Source: JAJFGI01 sp036397065 (GTDB lineage: Bacteria; Pseudomonadota; Alphaproteobacteria; Kiloniellales; J153). From it: 23,870 bases of DNA. Location of the stretch: contig DASWJP010000189.1 of NCBI GenBank assembly GCA_036397065.1, positions 1-23,870 on the forward strand, in the 5' to 3' direction. The stretch's first letter is position 1. Every line of letters starts with the position of its first letter. Below are positions 13,487 through 20,488 of this stretch, piece by piece. Made by a program: the position numbers and the translations under genes. The notes beneath the pieces were generated by a model. It was not told the origin of the DNA. It searched no databases and was given only the letters and a program-made list of their open reading frames with translations.

Positions 13487-14143
13487 ATGATGGATTTTTC
13501 CACCCTCGATACCCGCAACTTACCCTTGATTCCAACTCAATCCGCACTGCTGTTCATCGACGTGCAGAACTTCAGCTGCCGGCGCGAGGGGGGCGAGTTT
13601 GCGGCGCTCTCCGATGCGGACTTTCAGGCGCGCTACGGTTGGTTCCTCGACCACATCGCGCACGAATCGCTGCCGAACATGGCTCGGCTCCAGGCCGCGT
13701 GCCGCGCCGCAAAAGTCGAGGTCATCTATACGGTGATCGAGAACCTGACGCTCGACGGCCGCGACCGCAGCCTCGACTACCGGATCACCGGTTTCAACGT
13801 GCCCAAGGGTTCGTGGGACGCCCAGGTGCTCTCCGAAATCGCTCCCGAGGGCGACGAGATGGTGTTCCCCAAGACCTCGTCGAACGTCTTCGTCTCGACC
13901 CATCTGGACTACGTGCTGCGCAACATGGAAAAGCGCCAGATCGTCATGTCCGGGTTCATCACCGACCAATGCGTCAGCTCGGCGGTGCGCAACGCCTGCG
14001 ATCTCGGCTACTTGGTAACCGTGGTGACCGACGCCTGCGCCTCCTACAGCCTCGATCGCCATACCAAGGCGCTTACTGAATTGAAGGGCTACTGCCGCCA
14101 GGTGACCACAGATACCCTGCTTGCCGAACTGGGCGCGGCCTGA
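13487..14143 (+). CDS. Isochorismatase-family cysteine hydrolase 2
   Basis: The 218-residue enzyme carries the same triad as hydrolase 1: Asp25 in LLFIDVQ, Lys129 in FPKTSSNVF and Cys162 in ITDQCVSSAVRNA. DGRDRSL (90-96) and GDEMVFPKT also recall the other copy, but overall the two are clearly diverged, so they are old paralogues or separately recruited enzymes. The frame is open far upstream; I chose the ATG at 13487 because GGAG lies 6 nt before it (an adjacent ATG at 13490 is equally in frame). It is divergent from livK. By family it should hydrolyse an amide, carbamoyl or ureido bond, perhaps the next step after hydrolase 1. Confidence 0.85.
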   Translation: MMDFSTLDTRNLPLIPTQSALLFIDVQNFSCRREGGEFAALSDADFQARYGWFLDHIAHESLPNMARLQAACRAAKVEVIYTVIENLTLDGRDRSLDYRITGFNVPKGSWDAQVLSEIAPEGDEMVFPKTSSNVFVSTHLDYVLRNMEKRQIVMSGFITDQCVSSAVRNACDLGYLVTVVTDACASYSLDRHTKALTELKGYCRQVTTDTLLAELGAA

Positions 14144-14245
14144 TCGGACGAACGGAGCGGTGGTGCGCAAGCTTAGGATCCGGCCTCCGGTGCCGGCCGC
14201 ACCTTTTCCAGGCCTGGGCGGAAAGTGGTATCGGCCCCTCGGGCG

Positions 14246-14289
14246 GTCTAGTCTGGCGGCGATCACCGCCCCCATCATTCCGACGGGGC
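14246..14289 (+). repeat. 44-bp dispersed hairpin repeat, copy B
   Basis: It aligns without gaps to copy A (3574-3617), 37 of 44 identical. The central hairpin is GGCG-ATCAC-CGCC (14258-14270), which extends to a GGCGG/CCGCC stem when the loop is redrawn. It ends 21 bp before the MmcQ/YjbR start codon, so here it would be part of that gene's promoter or leader. Confidence 0.6.
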
Positions 14290-14310
14290 CTGCCAACGGA
14301 AGAGGCTTGC

Positions 14311-14667
14311 ATGACCTACGAGGAATACAACGCGTTCTGCGGTGCCTTGCCGGCTACCTCCTATGTGCAGCAGTGGGGCGGTTCGCACGTGTGGAAGGTG
14401 GGCGGCAAGGTCTTTGCCATCGGCGGCTGGACGGATACCACCGCGGGCATCACCTTCAAGGTGACCGACATCGCTTACGAGATTCTAAGGGAACAGCCCG
14501 GCCTGCGCCCGGCGCCCTATCTCGCCTCCCGCGGCATGAAATGGATCCAGCACTACGACCGGCCGGGGCTGCCGGATGCCGAGCTGAAGGACTATCTGCG
14601 GCAATCGCACAGCATCGTCGCCCGCGGCCTGTCCAAGAAAAAGCAGAAGGAACTCGGCCTCGCCTGA
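14311..14667 (+). CDS. MmcQ/YjbR family protein
   Basis: The 118-residue protein belongs to the small MmcQ/YjbR family: MTYEEYNAFCGALPAT at the start, WGGSHVWKVGGKVFAIGGW in the first half, TFKVTDIAYEIL, the RPAPYLASRGMKWIQHY core and a basic end (LSKKKQKELGLA). The fold resembles a double-wing DNA-binding module and members are often labelled DNA-binding, but no specific function is established. An AGAGG at 14301-14305 precedes the ATG by 5 nt. It is the last gene before the tRNA-Thr, inside the putative island, and is preceded by copy B of the hairpin repeat. Confidence 0.87.
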   Translation: MTYEEYNAFCGALPATSYVQQWGGSHVWKVGGKVFAIGGWTDTTAGITFKVTDIAYEILREQPGLRPAPYLASRGMKWIQHYDRPGLPDAELKDYLRQSHSIVARGLSKKKQKELGLA

Positions 14668-14701
14668 GCGGCGTGAACGCTGGATTCTCAGGAAATGAAA
14701 C

Positions 14702-14776
14702 TGGTGCCGCCGGGAAGAATCGAACTTCCGACCCCACCCTTACCAAGGGTGTGCTCTGCCCCTGAGCTACGGCGGC
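14702..14776 (-). tRNA. tRNA-Thr(GGT), CCA encoded
   Basis: On the minus strand the acceptor stem GCCGCCG pairs with CGGCGGC. The D-stem is GCTC/GAGC. The anticodon stem CACCC/GGGTG encloses the loop TTGGTAA with anticodon GGT. The T-arm is GGAAG-TTCGATT-CTTCC. The discriminator base is A and CCA is encoded. A candidate -35 TTGCCA lies at 14839-14844 on the minus strand, with only a weak -10. A partial copy of its 3' half lies at 4896-4940. Confidence 0.95.
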
Positions 14777-14943
14777 GCACCGGGTGGACGCGCCTGGGGC
14801 GCTGAAAGCGGCGGCACCATGCCATTGGCCCCGAGTCCTGGCAAGAACCTTGTGCCCGGCGGGAAATAGGCGGGTTTGGCCAGGGCCGACCTGGGGCGGC
14901 CATCGCCTTGACCTTGCCCTATTCGCCGCGCATGGTCCCGGCC

Positions 14944-15138
14944 ATGGCGAACGAGGATCAAACGGGGCCCCGCCTGGCGGCGCGCGGGCACCGGGCGCTG
15001 GCGGCCCGGCAGGCCCGCGAGGCGCAGGCCCTGCGAGAGAATCTGCGCAAACGGGCCGCCCAGCGCCGGGACCGGGCCGTGCCGCCGCCGCACGCATCCG
15101 CCGCCGCCGAGGGCCCTGAACCTGAGGGCGAGGCTTGA
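14944..15138 (+). CDS. Small basic conserved hypothetical protein upstream of murA
   Basis: The 64-residue product starts MANEDQTGPRLAARG and continues with an Arg/Ala-rich helix (HRALAARQAREAQALRENL and KRAAQRRDR), ending in a Pro/Ala/Glu-rich tail. A short strongly basic helical protein just upstream of murA recurs in alphaproteobacteria as I remember them; its function is unknown. An in-frame ATG at 14908 would add 12 residues, but the conserved-looking part begins at 14944. The 132-bp gap to murA is enough for a separate murA promoter. Confidence 0.55.
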   Translation: MANEDQTGPRLAARGHRALAARQAREAQALRENLRKRAAQRRDRAVPPPHASAAAEGPEPEGEA

Positions 15139-15270
15139 GGGCGGCCGGGTTGTACAGTAGAACCTCCGGGAATTCTTAACGGCAGTTCGGTACATGATTT
15201 CTGCCCGGTGCCCCCGATATCCCCGGGGATACCCCCTGGCGCCGATTGACGGCTGCCCCAAGGACGCGCG

Positions 15271-16554
15271 ATGGATCGAATCAGAATAAACGGCGGCGTG
15301 CCGATCAGCGGCGAGATTCCCATCAGCGGCGCCAAGAACGCGGCCCTGCCGCTGATGACCGCGGCGTTGCTGACGGACGAGACGCTGACCCTCTCCAATC
15401 TGCCGCACCTGGCCGATATCACGACGCTGGCCAATCTGCTGGTCCAGCACGGGGTCGAGATACACATGAACGGCGGCGCCGCCGGCGATGGCCACATGGG
15501 CCGGGTCCTGGAGCTGACGGCGGGCACCATCACCAACACCCGCGCGCCCTACGATCTGGTGCGTAAGATGCGCGCCAGCGTCTTGGTCCTGGGGCCGCTG
15601 CTGGCGCGGGAGGGGCGGGCGGAAGTTTCCCTGCCCGGCGGCTGCGCCATCGGCACCCGGCCGGTCGACCTGCATCTCAAGGGGTTGAGCCTGCTTGGCG
15701 CCGAGATCGACCTGCGCGAAGGCTATGTGCATGCGGCGGCGCCAAAGGGCCTGATCGGGGCGGAGATCATTTTTCCCCTGGTCTCGGTCGGCGCCACCGA
15801 AAATCTGCTGATGGCGGCGACCCTGGCCAAGGGGACGACCCGCCTTGTCAACGCCGCGCGCGAACCGGAGGTCAACGATCTGGCCCTGTGCCTGACCCGC
15901 ATGGGCGCGCGCATCGAGGGGGTGGGCAGCGATACGCTGATCGTCCACGGAGTGGAGCGTCTGCACGGCGCCGAGCACAGCGTCATTCCCGACCGCATCG
16001 AAACCGGCACCTACGCCATGGCGGCGGCGATCACCGGCGGCGACGTGGAGCTGGTCGGCGCCAAGGCGGAGCACTTGCGCTCGGTCATCGAGATTCTCGG
16101 CCGCGCCGGTGTCTCGATCACCGAAACCGACCGGGGCCTTCGCGTCAAGCGGGTCGACGGCCGCCTGCACGGCGTCGATGTGATGACCGAGCCGTTCCCC
16201 GGCTTCGCCACCGACCTGCAGGCGCAGACCATGTCGCTGATGGCCGCCGCCGAGGGCGCGGCGATGATCACCGAAACGATCTTCGAGAACCGCTTCATGC
16301 ACGTGCCGGAGCTGTGCCGCATGGGCGCCAACATCAACGTGCACGGCGCCTCGGCCATGGTGCGCGGCCAGCCGCACTTGACCGGTGCCGAGGTCATGGC
16401 CACCGACTTGCGCGCCAGCGTCAGCCTGGTGATCGCCGCCCTGGCGGCGCGCGGCGAGACCGTGGTCAACCGGGTCTACCATCTCGACCGCGGCTACGAA
16501 CGCCTGGAAGACAAGCTGGCGGCCTGCGGCGCCCGGATCGAGCGGATCAAATGA
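15271..16554 (+). CDS. murA: UDP-N-acetylglucosamine 1-carboxyvinyltransferase MurA
   Basis: The 427-residue enzyme transfers enolpyruvate from PEP to UDP-GlcNAc, the first committed step of peptidoglycan synthesis in the cytoplasm. Visible features are INGGVPISGEIPISGAKNAALP at the N-terminus (with the Lys-Asn pair that binds substrate), the active-site loop LPGGCAIGTRPVDLHLKG with Cys125 (the residue attacked by fosfomycin), and GFATDLQAQTMSLMAAAEG and ENRFMHVPEL in the second half. Length and motif order are normal. Its stop overlaps the start of the DUF2948 gene (ATGA), so they are translationally coupled. Confidence 0.97.
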   Translation: MDRIRINGGVPISGEIPISGAKNAALPLMTAALLTDETLTLSNLPHLADITTLANLLVQHGVEIHMNGGAAGDGHMGRVLELTAGTITNTRAPYDLVRKMRASVLVLGPLLAREGRAEVSLPGGCAIGTRPVDLHLKGLSLLGAEIDLREGYVHAAAPKGLIGAEIIFPLVSVGATENLLMAATLAKGTTRLVNAAREPEVNDLALCLTRMGARIEGVGSDTLIVHGVERLHGAEHSVIPDRIETGTYAMAAAITGGDVELVGAKAEHLRSVIEILGRAGVSITETDRGLRVKRVDGRLHGVDVMTEPFPGFATDLQAQTMSLMAAAEGAAMITETIFENRFMHVPELCRMGANINVHGASAMVRGQPHLTGAEVMATDLRASVSLVIAALAARGETVVNRVYHLDRGYERLEDKLAACGARIERIK

Positions 16555-17120
16555 GCGACACCCAAACCCGAGACGGCGAGACGCCGGCCGGGACTGCCCC
16601 CTTGCGCCTGCGCGCCCTCGATGCGGACGATTTGCAGACCATTGCCGGGTTCCTGCAGGACGCCCTGGTGCCGCTGTCGGAAATTGCCTTTCTCAAGGCC
16701 GAGCAGCGCTTCGTCCTGGTCGCCAACCGCTTCCGCTGGGAGAAGCCGGCGATGAGTGTCCCGCCTGAACCCAGTACCGAACCCGAGACCGACTCCGGCG
16801 CCGATGCCCGTTTCGCCGAGAACGGCGATGGGGAGGGCGGCGGGCCGCGCTATGAGCGCATCAACTGCGGCATCTGTTTCGATCGGGTGCGCGCCGTTCG
16901 CTTCCAGGGCCTGGATGTCCGGCGCAAGAGCCAGATCCTCAACCTGCTGACCGTGCAAAGCCGGCCCGGGGCCATCACCTTGATCTTTGCCGGGGGCGCC
17001 GCCATTCGCCTGGATGTGGCCGCCATCCGTTGCCATTTCGAGGATCTGGGCGAGCCGTGGCCGACCCGATGGGTGCCGTCGCACCCGACGGTGGACGACG
17101 ACCCGCCGGATCGGCGCTGA
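16551..17120 (+). CDS. DUF2948 family protein
   Basis: The 189-residue protein fits the DUF2948 family found between murA and hisG in many alphaproteobacteria: LRLRALDADDLQTIAGFLQDALVPLSEI near the start, RFVLVANRFRWE, then RVRAVRFQGLDVRRKSQILNLLTV and FAGGAAIRLDVAAIRCHFEDLGEPWPTRW at the end. The function is unknown. A hydrophilic Pro/Glu/Asp/Gly-rich insertion (about 67-100) separates the two halves and looks disordered. The start overlaps the murA stop by 4 bp; hisG follows after 27 bp. Confidence 0.87.
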   Translation: MSDTQTRDGETPAGTAPLRLRALDADDLQTIAGFLQDALVPLSEIAFLKAEQRFVLVANRFRWEKPAMSVPPEPSTEPETDSGADARFAENGDGEGGGPRYERINCGICFDRVRAVRFQGLDVRRKSQILNLLTVQSRPGAITLIFAGGAAIRLDVAAIRCHFEDLGEPWPTRWVPSHPTVDDDPPDRR

Positions 17121-17147
17121 TCCGGCTGCCGCGAGGGGAATCACCCG

Positions 17148-17822
17148 GTGCCCGCGACTCAACCCGCCAACCAACCCATCATTCTGGCCGTGCCCAAGGG
17201 CCGCATTCTCGGCGAATTGGTGCCGCTGCTGCACCGTGCCGGCATTCGCCCCGAGGCGGCCTTCGCCGACGAGGACGACCGGCGCTTGCGCTTTGCCTGC
17301 AACGATCCGGGCCTGGAGATCATTCGCGTGCGCAGCTTCGATGTCGCCACCTTCGTTGCTTTCGGCGCCGCGCAATTGGGCGTGGCCGGCAACGACGTGC
17401 TGACGGAATTCGACTATCCGGAGCTGTACGCGCCCGTCGATCTGGGGATCGGCCACTGCCGTTTGGCGGTCGCCGAATTGGCGGATCTGGGCGCCCATGA
17501 CGATCCGGCGCGGTGGAGTCATATCCGCGTGGCCACCAAGTATCCGGCGATCACACGGCGTCATTTCGCCGCGCGCGGCGTGCAGGCCGAGTGCATCAAG
17601 CTCAGCGGCGCCATGGAGCTGGCCCCCGGCTTGGGCCTGTGCCAGCGGATCGTCGATCTGGTCTCCACCGGCGCCACCCTGGCCGCCAACGATCTGGTCG
17701 AGGTGGAGGTAATCGCCGAGGTGACCTCGCGCCTGATCGTCAATCGGGCCGCCTTGAAGACCCGGCCGGCCGAGGTCAACCAATGGATCGAGCGCATTCG
17801 GGAGGCCGCCGATGCCGCATAG
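17148..17822 (+). CDS. hisG: ATP phosphoribosyltransferase HisG, short form
   Basis: HisG joins ATP and PRPP in the first step of histidine synthesis. The 224-residue length is that of the short form, which needs the regulatory subunit HisZ; no hisZ is in this window. Motifs include the N-terminal ILAVPKGRILGELVPLL, DVATFVAFGAAQLGVAGNDVL, and the PRPP-binding DLVSTGATLAANDLVEVEVI near the end. A GTG start at 17148 is preceded by GAGGGG. The gene overlaps hisD by 11 bp, so the two are coupled. Confidence 0.95.
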   Translation: MPATQPANQPIILAVPKGRILGELVPLLHRAGIRPEAAFADEDDRRLRFACNDPGLEIIRVRSFDVATFVAFGAAQLGVAGNDVLTEFDYPELYAPVDLGIGHCRLAVAELADLGAHDDPARWSHIRVATKYPAITRRHFAARGVQAECIKLSGAMELAPGLGLCQRIVDLVSTGATLAANDLVEVEVIAEVTSRLIVNRAALKTRPAEVNQWIERIREAADAA

Positions 17823-19119
17823 ATTGGATGCCGCGAAGGCCAGCTTCGAAGCTGATTTCCAGGCTTTCCTGGCGGTCGCCCGAGAATCGGTCGCCGACGT
17901 CGATCAGGCGGTGGCGGCCATCATCGCCGATGTGCGCGCCCGTGGCGACGCGGCTGTGCTCGACTGCACCCGGCGCTTCGACCGGGTGAACGCCGCGAGC
18001 GTCGCTGACTTGCGCGTGCCGGCGGCCGACTTGGCCCAGTCCGCATCGGCATGTCCGGCGGACACCATGGCCGCCTTGCGCCTGGCTGCCGAGCGGATCG
18101 AGGACCATCACCGGCGCCAGCTTCCCACGGATCTGGATTACCGCGATGCGGCCGGCATGCGCCTGGGTCACCGCTGGACTGCCGTCTCCGCCGCCGGCCT
18201 GTATGTGCCCGGCGGCACCGCCGCCTATCCGTCATCGGTGCTGATGAACGCCCTGCCGGCCAAAGTCGCGGGCGTGGAGCGCCGGGTCATGGTGGTGCCG
18301 GCGCCCGATGGGGTTCTCAATCCGCTGGTTCTCGCCGCCGCCCATCTGGCGGGGGTGACCGAGGTCTATCGCATCGGCGGGGCGCAGGCGATCGCCGCCC
18401 TGACCTTCGGCACCGCGACCATCGCCCCGGTCGACAAGATCGTCGGTCCCGGCAATGCCTATGTCGCCGCCGCCAAGCGGCAGGTCTTCGGCACGGTGGG
18501 CATCGACACCATCGCCGGTCCGTCCGAGGTGCTGGTGGTCGCCGACGGCAAGAACGATGCGGATTGGATCGCCGCCGATCTGCTGGCCCAGGCCGAGCAC
18601 GACACCGCCGCTCAGGCGATCCTGATGACCGACGATGCGGTCTTCGCCGATGCGGTGGCGGCCGCCGTGCAGGCCCGCCTCGCCACCTTGCCCCGTGGCC
18701 GGATCGCCGGGGAAAGCTGGGCCCGGCATGGCGCCATCATCCTGTTGCCCAGCCTCGATGCGGCGCCCGCCTTGATCGACCGCATCGCGCCCGAGCATCT
18801 GGCCCTGGCCGTGGCCGACCCGGATGCCTTGGCGGCGCGGGTGCGCAATGCCGGCGCCATCTTCCTGGGCCGCCACGGCCCCGAGGCGATCGGCGATTAT
18901 CTGGCCGGCCCCAACCACGTGCTGCCCACCGGGCGCAGCGCCCGCTTTGCCTCCGGCCTGTCGGTTCTGGATTTCATGAAGCGCAGCTCGCTGATCGGCT
19001 GCGATGCGGCCGCCTTGCGGGCGCTGGGTCCGGCGGCGGCGGCGTTGGCCCGTGCCGAGGGCCTGGAGGCGCACGCGTTGTCCATCACCTTGCGTCTCGG
19101 CAATGACCCGGGCGCCTGA
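17812..19119 (+). CDS. hisD: Histidinol dehydrogenase HisD
   Basis: The 435-residue zinc enzyme oxidises histidinol to histidine with two NAD+ in the last two steps of the pathway. Seen are GLYVPGGTAAYPSSVLMN, the glycine-rich VGPGNAYVAAAKRQVFG with IDTIAGPSEVLV, the zinc-ligand region LLAQAEHDTAAQAIL (Gln and His), and the catalytic IAPEHLALAV. All are intact. It starts inside the end of hisG (ATG at 17812). UPF0262 follows after 24 bp. Confidence 0.97.
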   Translation: MPHRLDAAKASFEADFQAFLAVARESVADVDQAVAAIIADVRARGDAAVLDCTRRFDRVNAASVADLRVPAADLAQSASACPADTMAALRLAAERIEDHHRRQLPTDLDYRDAAGMRLGHRWTAVSAAGLYVPGGTAAYPSSVLMNALPAKVAGVERRVMVVPAPDGVLNPLVLAAAHLAGVTEVYRIGGAQAIAALTFGTATIAPVDKIVGPGNAYVAAAKRQVFGTVGIDTIAGPSEVLVVADGKNDADWIAADLLAQAEHDTAAQAILMTDDAVFADAVAAAVQARLATLPRGRIAGESWARHGAIILLPSLDAAPALIDRIAPEHLALAVADPDALAARVRNAGAIFLGRHGPEAIGDYLAGPNHVLPTGRSARFASGLSVLDFMKRSSLIGCDAAALRALGPAAAALARAEGLEAHALSITLRLGNDPGA

Positions 19120-19143
19120 GGCCGGCACGCCCGGTGCCGGCGG

Positions 19144-19638
19144 ATGACCGATCAACCGGCCGACCAGGATCCGCGCCGGCGGATCATCGAGATCCATCTC
19201 GACGAGCGGACCATGATCCGGCGCAGCGCCGATGTGGAGCATGAGCGCGCCGTCGCCATCTACGATCTGATCGAGGACAACTACTTCGCGCCGGCCGAGC
19301 ACCCCGACGGTCCCTACCGGCTGTATCTCTCCATCGCCGAAAGCCGTCTGAACTTCGATATCCGCGACGAGGCGAACGAGCCGTTGACCACGGTGGCTCT
19401 GGCGCTGTTGCCGTTCCGCCGCATCGTGAAGGACTACTTCGCCGTCTGCGAGAGCTATTACCAGGCGATCAAGACCGCCAGTCCGTCGCGCATCGAGGCC
19501 ATCGACATGGGACGGCGCGGCCTGCACGACGAGGGCTCGGAGCTTTTGTGCAGCCGGTTGGGCGGCAAGATCGACATCGACTTTCAGACGGCCCGGCGGA
19601 TCTTCACCTTGATCTGCGTTCTGCATATTCGCGGCTAG
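19144..19638 (+). CDS. UPF0262 family protein
   Basis: The 164-residue protein matches the UPF0262 family, which in alphaproteobacteria lies directly after hisD. Conserved stretches are IIEIHLDERTMIRRSADVEHER, AIYDLIEDNYF, GPYRLYLSIAESRLNFDIRD, LPFRRIVKDYFAVCESYYQAI, IEAIDMGRRGLHDEGSELL and TARRIFTLICVLHIRG. The function is unknown. There is no signal peptide or membrane helix. The phosphatase gene starts 11 bp downstream, so the two are probably one transcript with hisGD. Confidence 0.93.
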   Translation: MTDQPADQDPRRRIIEIHLDERTMIRRSADVEHERAVAIYDLIEDNYFAPAEHPDGPYRLYLSIAESRLNFDIRDEANEPLTTVALALLPFRRIVKDYFAVCESYYQAIKTASPSRIEAIDMGRRGLHDEGSELLCSRLGGKIDIDFQTARRIFTLICVLHIRG

Positions 19639-19649
19639 GCGGCGAGTGT

Positions 19650-20093
19650 ATGCGCGATCTGCCCAATGCCGTCCTCTTCGCCTGCACCAACAACTCGATC
19701 CGTTCGCCCATGGCGGAGGGGTTGTTGAAGCACCTGCTCGGCCATCGCGTCTACGTGGACTCGACGGGTGTGCGGGCCGGCGAAGTCGATCCCTTCGCCG
19801 TCGCGGTGATGGAGGAACTCGGCATCGACATTTCCCGCCACCGCAGCAAATCGTTTCATGATCTGGAAGATACGTCCTACGACTTGATCATTTCCCTTTC
19901 CCCCGAGGCGCAGCACAGCGCCGTCGAACTGACCCGGACCATGGCCTGCGAGGTGGAGTTTTGGCACACCCTCGACCCATCGGTGGTCGAAGGCAGCCGG
20001 GAGGCGCGCCTCGATGCCTATCGCCAGGTGCGCGACACCCTAAGCCGCCGCATCGAGGAGCGATTCACGCTGGACTTGAAGCCGGTCGTTTGA
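19650..20093 (+). CDS. Low-molecular-weight phosphotyrosine phosphatase / arsenate-reductase-like protein
   Basis: The 147-residue protein has the LMW-PTP P-loop ACTNNSIRS with Cys12 and Arg18 (C-x5-R-S) directly after the first strand, PMAEGLL in the next helix, and an acid residue in LDPS at the position of the general acid Asp. It lacks the Cys pair typical of thioredoxin-coupled ArsC, so tyrosine phosphatase activity is more likely than arsenate reduction. In related genomes this gene accompanies hisD and UPF0262 ahead of infA. The physiological substrate is unknown. Confidence 0.88.
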   Translation: MRDLPNAVLFACTNNSIRSPMAEGLLKHLLGHRVYVDSTGVRAGEVDPFAVAVMEELGIDISRHRSKSFHDLEDTSYDLIISLSPEAQHSAVELTRTMACEVEFWHTLDPSVVEGSREARLDAYRQVRDTLSRRIEERFTLDLKPVV

Positions 20094-20131
20094 AGGGGCA
20101 GGGTCTCGAATCGGGCCGCCATTTCCGGTGT

Positions 20132-20160
20132 TTGTCTCTCGCGGCGGACTTCGCTATGAT
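20132..20160 (+). promoter_or_regulatory. infA promoter
   Basis: TTGTCT (20132-20137) and TATGAT (20155-20160) are spaced by 17 bp and match the sigma-70 consensus at 4 of 6 and 5 of 6 positions. Transcription should start near 20167, giving a leader of about 70 nt. The -10 sits inside the inverted repeat 20140-20168. Confidence 0.7.
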
Positions 20161-20168
20161 CCGCCGCG
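20140..20168. repeat. Inverted repeat around the infA -10 element
   Basis: CGCGGCGGA (20140-20148) and TCCGCCGCG (20160-20168) are exact 9-bp arms separated by 11 bp that contain most of the -10 hexamer. It could be an operator or a DNA cruciform. Confidence 0.55.
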
Positions 20169-20237
20169 CCAAGTGTCCGGGTCAAATAGCCCCAAGACTT
20201 GGCCAATGCTGTTTGGATTCGACTGAAAGTGGAGTGC

Positions 20238-20456
20238 ATGGCGAAAGAGGATTTACTTGAGTTTCAAGGCACGGTGGTCGAGCTGCTGCCGAATGCGATG
20301 TTCCGGGTCAAGCTCGATAACGAGCACGAAGTCTTGGCCCATACGGCCGGCAAGATGCGCAAGCACCGTATCCGGGTCCTGGCCGGCGATCGCGTCAACG
20401 TCGAGATGACGCCCTATGACCTAAGCAAGGGCCGCATCACCTTCCGCTTCAAATAG
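20238..20456 (+). CDS. infA: Translation initiation factor IF-1
   Basis: The 72-residue protein is a single S1-like OB domain: MAKEDLLEFQGTVVELLPN, AMFRVKLDNEHEVLAHTAGK, MRKHRIRVLAGDRVNVEMTP and YDLSKGRITFRFK. It binds the ribosomal A site of the 30S subunit during initiation. The ATG at 20238 has an AAGTGGAG ribosome-binding site 4 nt upstream; an upstream in-frame start at 20199 would add non-family residues. The promoter at 20132-20160 lets it be expressed apart from the his genes. Confidence 0.98.
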   Translation: MAKEDLLEFQGTVVELLPNAMFRVKLDNEHEVLAHTAGKMRKHRIRVLAGDRVNVEMTPYDLSKGRITFRFK

Positions 20457-20488
20457 TTCTCTGGCGCCGGTTGGACATACACGCGCCG

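Larger units (their letters stand above)
4896..14776. mobile_element. Candidate genomic island flanked by tRNA-Thr direct repeats
   Basis: The intact tRNA-Thr at the right end and its 3' fragment at the left end are direct repeats in the topology expected from integration into the tRNA 3' end: the tRNA is reconstituted on one side and the old 3' end is displaced to the other. The enclosed 9.8 kb is a self-contained catabolic and transport set and looks less GC-rich than the housekeeping genes on the right. No integrase, transposase or mobilisation gene is present, so the element would be old or non-autonomous. Decay of a duplicated tRNA is the alternative. Confidence 0.42.

Noticed and set aside
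14767..16482. Long open frame of 571 codons on the minus strand across murA
   Set aside because: It is antisense to murA, which has full-length conserved motifs including the catalytic Cys. Its His/Gln/Arg-rich composition is typical of the reverse frame of high-GC genes.
18232..19626. Open frame of 464 codons on the minus strand across hisD and UPF0262
   Set aside because: Antisense shadow of two clearly recognised genes, with no recognisable domain.
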